From Bacteroidales bacterium UBA6244 (lineage in GTDB: Bacteria; Bacteroidota; Bacteroidia; Bacteroidales; F082): DNA of 5,619 bases. The DNA lies in contig DJVY01000236.1 in the NCBI GenBank assembly GCA_002440885.1, positions 1 to 5,619 on the forward strand, written 5' to 3'. The translations under genes were made by a program, and so were the position numbers. The number at the start of each line of letters is the position of its first letter. The first letter of the stretch is position 1. Positions 1 through 5,619 of the stretch are shown piece after piece. The notes below the pieces were generated by a model. The model saw nothing but the letters and a program-made list of their open reading frames with translations. It did not search any database and had not been told where the DNA came from.

Positions 1-1
1 A

Positions 2-154
2 ATTGTATTCTTAATTCTGTCCATGATTGTAGTAATTCAAAACTCCCGTAAACATTTTTATCGTGGTTTGGCATCTAAGGTATGTTCTGTCGAATACTTG
101 TTTGCTTATAAAAGGATTCTGGCTTCAAACGATTGCATAGTGACAATAAGATAA
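2..154 (+). CDS. Possible 3' end of an upstream gene (partial, doubtful)
   Basis: Frame 2 of the + strand is open from the left edge for about 50 codons and ends at TAA 152-154. The other two + frames stop early, and the minus frames are broken by several stops. The predicted peptide begins with a hydrophobic run (IVFLILSMIVVIQ), then turns basic and mixed. It could be the last residues of a membrane protein cut by the window edge, or a small ORF starting at ATG 23. I recognise no family. An open run this short in AT-rich DNA can arise by chance, so this is only a candidate. No convincing terminator follows it. Confidence 0.18.
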   Translation: MVFLILSMIVVIQNSRKHFYRGLASKVCSVEYLFAYKRILASNDCIVTIR

Positions 155-223
155 TTATACTGGTAAGCATTGTATTTTTTGGCGAAAATTTGTATATGAT
201 CGCTTATGTGGTGCAGTTATTCG

Positions 224-231
224 TAGTTTTG
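224..231 (+). promoter_or_regulatory. Candidate Bacteroidota -7 element upstream of the amylase gene
   Basis: TAGTTTTG fits the Bacteroidota -7 consensus TAnnTTTG and would start transcription near position 238, giving a leader of roughly 75-80 nt before ATG 316. No TTTG -33 element sits at the usual spacing: the nearest upstream TTTG (189-192) is about 31 bases away. This is therefore a half-supported promoter. The rest of 155-315 shows nothing else convincing. There is no Shine-Dalgarno sequence before the gene, which is normal for this phylum. Confidence 0.3.
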
Positions 232-315
232 TAACAATTAAAAAATTCCGGTATACAGTTATGTGACCAAAAAGAAGGTTTGCTGAAAGCTGCTATATCT
301 CTAACAATTATACTT

Positions 316-3099
316 ATGAAAAAGTTTGTGCTTCTTTTTGCTCTTGTGTTTTCTTTCTCCCCTTTTTTAAGAGCTCAGGTTATTACGGTTACGCCTCCTT
401 TTCCAACCGATCAGGACGAAATTATCGTAATTTTTAATGCCCAACTAGGCAGTGGGGGACTTGCCGGAACTTCAAGCGATGTTTATGCCCATACAGGTGT
501 GATTACTAACCTGAGCACATCGCCATCCGATTGGAAATATGTAAAGGCCGGCTGGACGACCAATTTGCCGGAATGTAAATTGTCTCCTGTTGGGGAGGAT
601 CTGTGGCAATTGAATATCGGACCTAACATACGTGATTATTACGGAGTTCCTTCGGGAGAAACAATTTTAAAGTTGGCTTTCGTTTTTCGAAATACCGATG
701 GGTCTGCGACAGGCAAAAACGAAGATGGAAGCGACATCTTTTACGATGTGAGCGAGGGTGGCCTCAATGTGCTGATCACCCTGCCATCTGAAAGACCATT
801 GGTAGTTGAGCTCAACGATCAAATTGAAGTCTCCGGAAGTAGCAGTGAGGCTGATTCTACCTTTGTATATTTAGACAACAACAGGATTTATGCCAATACC
901 GGTGCTTCTTTTTTTGCCGCTTTTCAGGCTGATACCTATGGAAAACATTGGGTAAAGGTGGTTGCGGTTAATGCCACGGAGACGGCCGCTGACAGCCTGT
1001 ATGTTTATGTTCGCAAGCCTGCTGTTGTTGAACAAAGACCCGATGGTTTAGTGGATGGCATTAATTATATCGATGGCAATACTGTGGCGTTAAGTCTGTA
1101 TGCTCCTGAAAAAGAGTATATCTTCGCCATTGGTGACTTTAGCGACTGGGAGCTTGAAGAAGCTTATGAAATGAAAATAACACCTGACGGCCTGCGGTTT
1201 TGGATAGAAATTAGTGGGTTGGAAGAAGGCAGGCAATACATTTTTCAATACCTGATCGATGGCTCTATCCGTGTGGGTGATATCTATGCCGATCAGGTTA
1301 GCGACCCTTGGTATGATCATCAGATACCCGCCTCTTCTTACCCGAACCTTATTCCTTATCCCACCGGAAAAACAACTGGCATTGCCACGGTATTTCAAAC
1401 CGGACAACAGCCCTACGAGTGGGAGGTTGAAAACTTTGAAACACCTGATCCTGAAAAACTGATAGTTTACGAGTTGCTGGTACGCGACTTTACCACACAG
1501 CGCACTTACCAAAGTGTAATTGATACCCTCGACTACCTGGCCAATCTGGGCGTTACGGCTATTGAATTCATGCCGGTGAGCGAGTTCGAAGGAAACATCG
1601 GCTGGGGGTATAACCCAAATTACTACTTTGCCGTTGAGAAATTTTATGGTCCAAAGAATGTGTTTAAATCCCTTGTGGATGAGTGTCATAAACGCGGCAT
1701 TGCGGTGGTAATGGATATGGTGTTAAATCATGCATACGGAACCTGCCCGTTGGCTATGATGTACTGGGATGGTGAAAACAACCGCCCCGCCGCCAATAAT
1801 CCATGGTTTAACCAAACCTCGCCAAATCCAATTTATTACTGGGGAAGTGACTTTAATCATGAAAGTCAGGCTACGAAAGATTTTGTTGACAGGGTAAACA
1901 AATATTGGATTGAAGAGTATAAAATTGATGGTTTTAGATTCGATTTCACCAAAGGGTTTACCAATAAACCCGGCGACGGATGGGCTTACGACCAGTCTCG
2001 TATCGACATTCTGAAACGGATGGCCAATGAGATATGGAACACGAAGGAAGACGCCTTGGTTATTTTGGAGCATCTGACCGACAATTCTGAAGAAAAAGTG
2101 CTGGCTGATTATGGTATGCTGCTCTGGGGAAACCTGAACTGGGCTTACGCACAAAACACCATGGGTTATAGCAACGATAGCGATATCGGATGGATTTCGT
2201 ATAAGAACAGAGGTTGGTCGAAACCTCATGTAGTGGGATACATGGAAAGTCATGACGAGGAACGTGTTATGTACAAAAACCTGACTTATGGAGCCAGTTC
2301 GGGCACTTACTCTACCAAAGATCTGGCTATCGGTTTAAGTAGGGTAGAGGCTGCGGCTGCTTTCTTTTTTACCATCCCCGGCCCAAAAATGATCTGGCAA
2401 TTTGGTGAGTTAGGGTATGATTATTCTATCAACACATGTGAAAATGGTACCATTAGCGATGACTGCCGCTTGAGCCCAAAACCTGTTAAATGGTCGTACT
2501 ACAACGATGCCAAACGTCTTAGAGTCCACAATGTTTTTAAAGCACTAATAGATGTAAAGAAAAATGAACCAGCCTTTAGTACCACCGATTTTGAAATAAA
2601 TGGAGGCGACAACTACTTGAAATCTATTCACCTGAATCACAGCGACATGAATGTAACTATCGTTGGGAATTTCGATCTTGAGACTGGTGATATAAATCCA
2701 GCATTTCAACATAGCGGGGTATGGTACGACTTCTTTAGCAGCGATTCATTGGTTGTTACCGATGTAAATGAGCCCATTACGCTTCAACATGGTGAGTTTC
2801 ATATTTATACCTCGAAAAAATTGCATCAGGGTACTTATCTGGATGTAAATGAGAACTATAGCCAAAGCATGCTCAACCTGTATCCTAATCCGGTGAAGGA
2901 TAATGTCATGATAGACTCGGAAGAAGCGATTATGGAGGTTTCCATTTTTGATGTGTATGGCAAGGTTGTTACCAATTTGCCAGTTGCTTCGCAACGACAG
3001 GTACAGGTAAAGACCGAAAATCTGCCTTCAGGGCTGTATATCCTCCGCATAAATCTTGCTGGTGGTGAAGTTATTGCCAATAAGTTTATAAAAAACTAG
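316..3099 (+). CDS. Secreted GH13 alpha-amylase-family enzyme with CBM48-type module and T9SS sorting domain
   Basis: This is a 927-residue exported enzyme predicted to act on alpha-1,4/1,6-glucans such as starch or glycogen. I chose ATG 316 because it begins a typical signal peptide (MKKFVLLFALVFSFSPFLRA, cleavage probably before QV); an in-frame TTG at 280 would add 12 residues ahead of it. Order of parts: an unassigned beta-rich module (about 22-150), an Ig-like module (about 151-234), a CBM48/E-set module with the glucan-binding-like text AIGDFSDWEL (about 246-335), a GH13 barrel (about 378-740), domain C (about 743-835) and a type A T9SS sorting domain (about 854-927, LNLYPNPV...SGLYILRI...NKFIKN). 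GH13 signatures: region I DMVLNH (467-472), region II GFRFD with nucleophile D543 (codon 1942-1944), region III ILEH with acid/base E585 (2068-2070), region IV ESHDEE with D647 (2254-2256). All catalytic residues are present, so it should be active. The exact GH13 subfamily and specificity (amylase, pullulanase-like or branching) cannot be fixed by eye. No SusCD or other polysaccharide-utilisation genes adjoin it here. Confidence 0.92.
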   Translation: MKKFVLLFALVFSFSPFLRAQVITVTPPFPTDQDEIIVIFNAQLGSGGLAGTSSDVYAHTGVITNLSTSPSDWKYVKAGWTTNLPECKLSPVGEDLWQLNIGPNIRDYYGVPSGETILKLAFVFRNTDGSATGKNEDGSDIFYDVSEGGLNVLITLPSERPLVVELNDQIEVSGSSSEADSTFVYLDNNRIYANTGASFFAAFQADTYGKHWVKVVAVNATETAADSLYVYVRKPAVVEQRPDGLVDGINYIDGNTVALSLYAPEKEYIFAIGDFSDWELEEAYEMKITPDGLRFWIEISGLEEGRQYIFQYLIDGSIRVGDIYADQVSDPWYDHQIPASSYPNLIPYPTGKTTGIATVFQTGQQPYEWEVENFETPDPEKLIVYELLVRDFTTQRTYQSVIDTLDYLANLGVTAIEFMPVSEFEGNIGWGYNPNYYFAVEKFYGPKNVFKSLVDECHKRGIAVVMDMVLNHAYGTCPLAMMYWDGENNRPAANNPWFNQTSPNPIYYWGSDFNHESQATKDFVDRVNKYWIEEYKIDGFRFDFTKGFTNKPGDGWAYDQSRIDILKRMANEIWNTKEDALVILEHLTDNSEEKVLADYGMLLWGNLNWAYAQNTMGYSNDSDIGWISYKNRGWSKPHVVGYMESHDEERVMYKNLTYGASSGTYSTKDLAIGLSRVEAAAAFFFTIPGPKMIWQFGELGYDYSINTCENGTISDDCRLSPKPVKWSYYNDAKRLRVHNVFKALIDVKKNEPAFSTTDFEINGGDNYLKSIHLNHSDMNVTIVGNFDLETGDINPAFQHSGVWYDFFSSDSLVVTDVNEPITLQHGEFHIYTSKKLHQGTYLDVNENYSQSMLNLYPNPVKDNVMIDSEEAIMEVSIFDVYGKVVTNLPVASQRQVQVKTENLPSGLYILRINLAGGEVIANKFIKN

Positions 3100-3150
3100 C
3101 GCAAACACTGAAGTCTCTGAGGGTTTCATTTGTATTGTGCAATCGTTTTA

Positions 3151-3194
3151 AAACAAGGTCTGCGGGTTGAGCAGAGCGAGTTGTTTGGTTTTTT
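3151..3194 (+). terminator. Candidate intrinsic terminator of the amylase gene
   Basis: About 50 bases after the amylase stop, AAACAA (3151-3156) pairs with TTGTTT (3181-3186). Inside this, TCTGC (3159-3163) pairs with GCAGA (3171-3175) around a 7-base loop. An asymmetric internal loop (2 against 5 bases) separates the two stems. Six T residues follow at 3189-3194. The shape and position suit a Rho-independent terminator, but the outer stem is AT-rich and the internal loop weakens it. Confidence 0.45.
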
Positions 3195-3309
3195 CATTGA
3201 TTTTGTGATGCAGTTTGCTGAAATCCATTATTTTGTGTGTACTTTAGTATCATCAAATAGCGATCACTTATTGTATTAAAACATAGCTGTAATTGTTCAT
3301 TTTTTTTGG

Positions 3310-3342
3310 AAGCCCGGCCAGTTTTGGTTTGGGCTTTTTTTT
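3310..3342 (+). terminator. Strong candidate intrinsic terminator just before the ATP-cone nuclease gene
   Basis: AAGCCC (3310-3315) pairs perfectly with GGGCTT (3331-3336). An inner CCA/TGG pairing (3318-3320 with 3325-3327) closes a 4-base loop, with possible G-U pairs in between. A run of eight T residues (3335-3342) follows, partly shared with the stem. It works only on the + strand, because the opposite strand has an A-run after the stem. It lies about 210 bases past the amylase stop, so it may be a back-up terminator for that gene or end a short transcript from the intergenic region. Confidence 0.65.
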
Positions 3343-3351
3343 GTATCTTCA
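3323..3351 (+). promoter_or_regulatory. Candidate promoter of the ATP-cone nuclease gene, interleaved with the terminator
   Basis: TATCTTCA (3344-3351) is a near match to the Bacteroidota -7 element TAnnTTTG, with the first four fixed positions right. TTTG at 3323-3326 lies 17 bases upstream as a possible -33 element, slightly short of the usual 19-21. The predicted start near 3357 would leave a leader of only about 15 nt before ATG 3372. The -33 element falls inside the terminator hairpin. Confidence 0.45.
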
Positions 3352-3371
3352 CATGCTAAAACTACATCAAC

Positions 3372-4205
3372 ATGAAAAGTGTAACCAAAAGGAATGGAGA
3401 AATTACAGCGTTTGATGAAAGCAAATTGAAATCATCCTTGAGACGGGTGGGTGCAACAGAGGAAGAGATTGAGCGGATTGCAAATTATATTCATAATCAA
3501 TTTGTTGACGGAATGAGCACCCATGCGCTTTATAAAATGGCTTATGCACATTTGCGCTCACAGTCGTCGAAGACCGCAGGAAGGTATCGGCTTAAAAAGG
3601 CAATCATGGAGCTTGGTCCAACAGGCCATCCTTTTGAGCAGTTAGTTGGAGAGCTGTTTAAGTCGGAAGGTTATAAGGTTCAGGTAGGCATTGTGGACAA
3701 GGGGGCATGTGTTGATCATGAATTGGATGTGGTGGCTGAAAAGGACAAAAGCAGGATAATGGCAGAATGCAAGTTTCATAATGACATACGCCGGAAAAGT
3801 GATGTAAAAGTTGCACTTTATATCCAATCGAGATTTGTGGACATGCGCCAGGCCTGGAAACAGCAAAGTACAGATTCACAGATGACTTACGAGGGTTGGA
3901 TTGTTACCAACACAAGGTTTACAGTCGATGCCCTCCAATATGGTCTTTGCTCCGGATTAAAAATGATATCGTGGGATTACCCCATTAACATGAGTTTACG
4001 CGATTGGATTGACAGAGCCGGATTTCACCCGATAACCGTACTGCAATCGCTTACAAAAGCAGAAAAAACCAAGTTGATAGATGAAGATATCATTCTCTGC
4101 AGGAATATACTACACGACCCTACAGTACTCAACATATTAAACAAGTCGGATCGGCAAATTGAAAAAACTCTGGAAGAGGCCAGATTGATTGTAGAAAAGA
4201 TTTAG
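3372..4205 (+). CDS. ATP-cone domain protein fused to a Mrr-like restriction endonuclease domain
   Basis: This 277-residue cytoplasmic protein has two recognisable parts. Residues 1 to about 82 form an ATP-cone, the nucleotide-binding regulatory domain known from NrdR and from class I and III ribonucleotide reductases: VTKRNGEITAFDESKL at the start and TAGRYRLKKAI at the end. Residues from about 86 form a Mrr-type PD-(D/E)XK nuclease core: FEQLVGELFKSEGYKV helix, then ELD with D119, a beta turn, and AECK with E132 and K134. The metal-binding and catalytic residues therefore look intact. A C-terminal region (about 190-277) contains GLCSGLKMISWDYP, then FHPITVLQSLTKAEK, probably completing the nuclease fold and adding a helical tail. 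DNA cleavage controlled by ATP or dNTP binding is inference from the domains; the substrate is unknown. The start is the first ATG of the frame and begins directly in the ATP-cone. No methyltransferase or specificity subunit is adjacent, so it is not a classical restriction-modification locus. Its stop overlaps that of the convergent response regulator. Confidence 0.85.
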   Translation: MKSVTKRNGEITAFDESKLKSSLRRVGATEEEIERIANYIHNQFVDGMSTHALYKMAYAHLRSQSSKTAGRYRLKKAIMELGPTGHPFEQLVGELFKSEGYKVQVGIVDKGACVDHELDVVAEKDKSRIMAECKFHNDIRRKSDVKVALYIQSRFVDMRQAWKQQSTDSQMTYEGWIVTNTRFTVDALQYGLCSGLKMISWDYPINMSLRDWIDRAGFHPITVLQSLTKAEKTKLIDEDIILCRNILHDPTVLNILNKSDRQIEKTLEEARLIVEKI

Positions 4206-4597
4206 TTGCCCAATAAATATTTGTTCAGTGTACCCAGCAAATGATCGAGCATGATGGGTTTTGAGATGAAGTCGGTAGCCCCCAGTTCGTAACAGGTGGC
4301 TTCTTCGCCTGAAAGAACATAAGCTGTTTGGACGATAATAGGCACTTCCTTATTGGTGATTCTAATGGTTTTTAGTACCTCAAATCCGCTCATCCCGGGC
4401 AGGTTCAAATCAAGCAAAATGGCATCGATGCTGGAGTGTTCTGCAACTCTTTTTAATGCTTCGTCACCGTTTAGCGCCCAAAGTAGTGTGGCATTTGTTC
4501 GGCTGAGTGCGGCATTATAAAAGCGATTACTTGTTTCCGTATCTTCCACAATAAGAATCACTTTCTCGCTGAAATTATATGTTTTACCAGAGCTCAT
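4202..4597 (-). CDS. Single-domain CheY-like response regulator
   Basis: This 131-residue protein is one receiver domain with no output domain. It shows the full set of receiver residues: acidic pair E18-D19 (LIVEDT), phospho-acceptor D63 (ILLDLNLPGMSGFEVL), switch threonine T91 (IIVQTA) and conserved lysine K113 (DFISKP). It should accept a phosphate from a histidine kinase and act by protein-protein contact or in a phosphorelay rather than by binding DNA. The partner kinase is not in this window. The short N-terminal extension before VILIVED supports ATG at 4595-4597 as start. The gene lies 114 bases downstream of menE on the same strand, but a promoter candidate in the gap suggests its own transcription. 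Its TAA overlaps the TAG of the convergent nuclease gene by 4 bases. A two-component role is certain by family; the pathway is unknown. Confidence 0.9.
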   Translation of the reverse strand: MSSGKTYNFSEKVILIVEDTETSNRFYNAALSRTNATLLWALNGDEALKRVAEHSSIDAILLDLNLPGMSGFEVLKTIRITNKEVPIIVQTAYVLSGEEATCYELGATDFISKPIMLDHLLGTLNKYLLGN

Positions 4598-4619
4598 GAT
4601 GAGTACAATTATTAGTTTT

Positions 4620-4652
4620 CAAATTTAACACCATTTTTTTAAATGCAGCAAC
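4620..4652 (-). promoter_or_regulatory. Candidate promoter of the response regulator gene
   Basis: Read on the minus strand, TAAATTTG (4627 down to 4620) matches TAnnTTTG exactly. GTTG (4652 down to 4649) lies 21 bases upstream and approximates the TTTG -33 element. Transcription would begin near 4613, about 15 bases before the ATG. Element match and spacing make this the best-supported promoter in the window. Confidence 0.5.
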
Positions 4653-4701
4653 TAATTCGTTAATTCATTATTAACATAAATTTGACTTTATTTAAATGGT
4701 G
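4629..4701. repeat. Spaced inverted repeat CACCATTT ... AAATGGTG
   Basis: CACCATTT (4629-4636) and AAATGGTG (4694-4701) are perfect 8-base inverted copies, separated by 57 bases. They span most of the gap between menE and the response regulator, with the promoter's -33 element between them. They could be paired protein-binding half-sites or fold in the menE 3' untranslated RNA. An 8-base match in AT-rich DNA may be chance. Confidence 0.3.
4659..4675. repeat. Inverted repeat GTTAAT-N5-ATTAAC upstream of the response regulator promoter
   Basis: This is a perfect 6-base inverted repeat with a 5-base spacer. It sits just upstream of the -33 element, centred about 54 bases before the predicted start. 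That is a usual place for an activator site, so it is an operator candidate. An overlapping direct repeat (TAATTCGT then TAATTCAT, 4653-4668) covers part of it. The regulator is unknown. Confidence 0.35.
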
Positions 4702-4711
4702 CATATAAGCT

Positions 4712-5619
4712 TTAACTTGTGGTAAAGGTAAGTATTTTATTTTTAATATCGACACGATCTAATTTACCATTTTCGTTGCGTGAAAAAGGCTGAAAAAATG
4801 TGATTTCGGCTGGAATCTCGTGTTTTTGAAGTACCCGGACTATTGAATCCCATATGGAGCAAATGGATGTTACTAACTGAGGTTCCCCTTCAATACACAG
4901 GATCAGCGATTCACCTGACACTTCGTCCGGACGACTGGTTACGCAACAACTGTATGGTAATACGGTTTCAATCTTTTTTTCAATTTCTTCTGGGTTTATT
5001 TTAATTCCTTTGATGTTAAGTACATAATCGATTCTTCCTTTCACGTAAAATTTTCCGTCAGGCTCTATTACCACGATGTCGTTGGTATGTAGTCGGTCTA
5101 GCCCCAGTTTCGGGTAATCGATTACCAAGCAATTGTTTGAATCGTTACTTAGCGTGACCCCGGGTAGTGGTGTAAAATGTGTTTCGGTCGGTTCAGCGTT
5201 TATCTGCCGTAAGGCGATATGGCTTAAGGTTTCTGTCATGCCGTAAGTATGCCAAACCTTTGTCATCTTGAAGGCAGCTAACTCGTTTTCAAGATTTTGG
5301 TGTATAAATGACCCTCCAATTATCAGGTTCTGAATCGTTTGCTCGATTATGGTTTTGTTTAATTTGGAGGCATGCAGCAAATTGTAAACCTGAACAGGAA
5401 CCATGGCTGCGATTCCGATTGTTCCAGCGGATGGTACTTGTGGAGTTGATTGCGGTTTGGTAATGACTAAATCTAAATCGCCGACAATCGCCCTGACAAT
5501 CATCATTTTACCTGCAATGTACCTGGCTGGCATACATAACCAGGCAAGCTCATGAGGTTCAACGTGTAGATACCTGAGTGTTGCTCGTGCACTCACGATC
5601 ATGTGCTTTTTGGCGATGA
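4712..5619 (-). CDS. menE: o-Succinylbenzoate-CoA ligase MenE, C-terminal part (N-terminus beyond the window)
   Basis: This is an AMP-forming acyl-CoA synthetase of the MenE type, which joins o-succinylbenzoate to CoA with ATP in menaquinone synthesis (cytoplasm). The frame stays open to the right edge. The codons just before the Met at 5600-5602 read IAKKH, fitting the stretch after the family's missing P-loop motif (S/T-G-T-x-PK), so that Met is internal and about 50-60 N-terminal residues are off the window. Numbering from that Met: SARATLRYL (4-12), the MenE-like CMPARYIAGKMMIVRA (23-38), adenylate-binding YGMTET (120-125), D175 (LHTND), hinge motif VKGRIDYVLNIKGIKINPEEIE (187-208) and catalytic lysine K280 in ENGKLDR (codon 4763-4765). 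All visible motifs are intact. The compact spacing fits the short MenE proteins of Bacteroidota (about 350 residues). Another small acyl-CoA ligase is possible but less likely. Other men genes would be expected upstream, past the right edge. Confidence 0.85.
   Translation of the reverse strand, partial: IAKKHMIVSARATLRYLHVEPHELAWLCMPARYIAGKMMIVRAIVGDLDLVITKPQSTPQVPSAGTIGIAAMVPVQVYNLLHASKLNKTIIEQTIQNLIIGGSFIHQNLENELAAFKMTKVWHTYGMTETLSHIALRQINAEPTETHFTPLPGVTLSNDSNNCLVIDYPKLGLDRLHTNDIVVIEPDGKFYVKGRIDYVLNIKGIKINPEEIEKKIETVLPYSCCVTSRPDEVSGESLILCIEGEPQLVTSICSIWDSIVRVLQKHEIPAEITFFQPFSRNENGKLDRVDIKNKILTFTTS

Noticed and set aside
156..180. Possible terminator (ATAC ... GTAT followed by a T-run) after the doubtful left-edge frame.
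   Set aside because: The stem has only four AT-rich pairs and a loop of about 11 bases, too weak to call.
280..315. TTG start at 280 for the amylase-family protein.
   Set aside because: The ATG at 316 begins a standard signal peptide. Starting at 280 would put 12 extra residues ahead of it, and no ribosome-binding signal supports TTG.
1090..2253. Long minus-strand open frames (1090-1689 and 1723-2253) inside the amylase gene.
   Set aside because: They lie antisense to well-conserved GH13 and CBM48 coding sequence and their translations resemble no protein family.
127..3148. 11-base inverted repeat AAACGATTGCA (127-137) and TGCAATCGTTT (3138-3148) on both sides of the amylase gene, as possible mobile-element ends.
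   Set aside because: A few 11-base inverted matches are expected by chance in a window of this size. There is no transposase, target duplication or longer terminal repeat.
198..3275. Similar strings around GATCGCTTATGT (near 199) and GATCACTTATTGT (near 3263) as a shared regulatory site.
   Set aside because: The match is short and imperfect, and only the first lies in front of a nearby start.
3642..3879. Two minus-strand open frames within the nuclease gene.
   Set aside because: They oppose the recognisable Mrr-like core and encode low-complexity, family-less peptides.
5600..5602. ATG at 5602 as the true start of menE.
   Set aside because: The frame continues upstream to the edge with residues that fit the conserved stretch before it. 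Starting here would remove the ATP-binding P-loop motif the family needs.

Overview
The window looks like chromosomal DNA of a member of the Bacteroidota, probably a Bacteroidia or Marinilabiliales-like environmental lineage (the order is inference). The evidence is a secreted enzyme ending in a type IX secretion (T9SS) sorting domain, start codons without Shine-Dalgarno sequences, candidate promoters of the TAnnTTTG type, a menaquinone gene of the short Bacteroidota kind, and moderately AT-rich DNA. I see no phage genes, insertion sequence, CRISPR array, tRNA or rRNA.

Layout, left to right. Positions 1-154 hold one open frame that may be the tail of an upstream gene; this is weak. Positions 155-315 are the leader of the first clear gene, with one possible promoter. 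Positions 316-3099 (+) encode a 927-residue exported GH13 alpha-glucan enzyme: signal peptide, unassigned beta-rich N-terminal module, Ig-like module, CBM48-type module, GH13 barrel with all three catalytic acids, domain C and T9SS sorting domain. Positions 3100-3371 are intergenic and carry two candidate terminators, the second interleaved with the candidate promoter of the next gene. Positions 3372-4205 (+) encode an ATP-cone domain fused to a Mrr-like PD-(D/E)XK nuclease domain. Its stop codon overlaps that of the convergent gene at 4202-4597 (-), a single-domain CheY-like response regulator. A 114-bp AT-rich gap (4598-4711) holds a good promoter candidate for the regulator and two nested inverted repeats. 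Positions 4712-5619 (-) are the C-terminal part of menE, o-succinylbenzoate-CoA ligase, whose N-terminus lies beyond the right edge.

The genes do not form an obvious single pathway. The amylase acts outside the cell on starch or glycogen-like glucans and stands alone here, without SusC/SusD partners. MenE belongs to menaquinone synthesis. The response regulator has no kinase in view. The most unusual protein is the ATP-cone/nuclease fusion, in which a nucleotide-sensing domain could control a DNA-cleaving domain. It belongs to a recognisable domain class, but its biological role is not evident from the sequence. I do not see a clear multi-gene novel system in this window.
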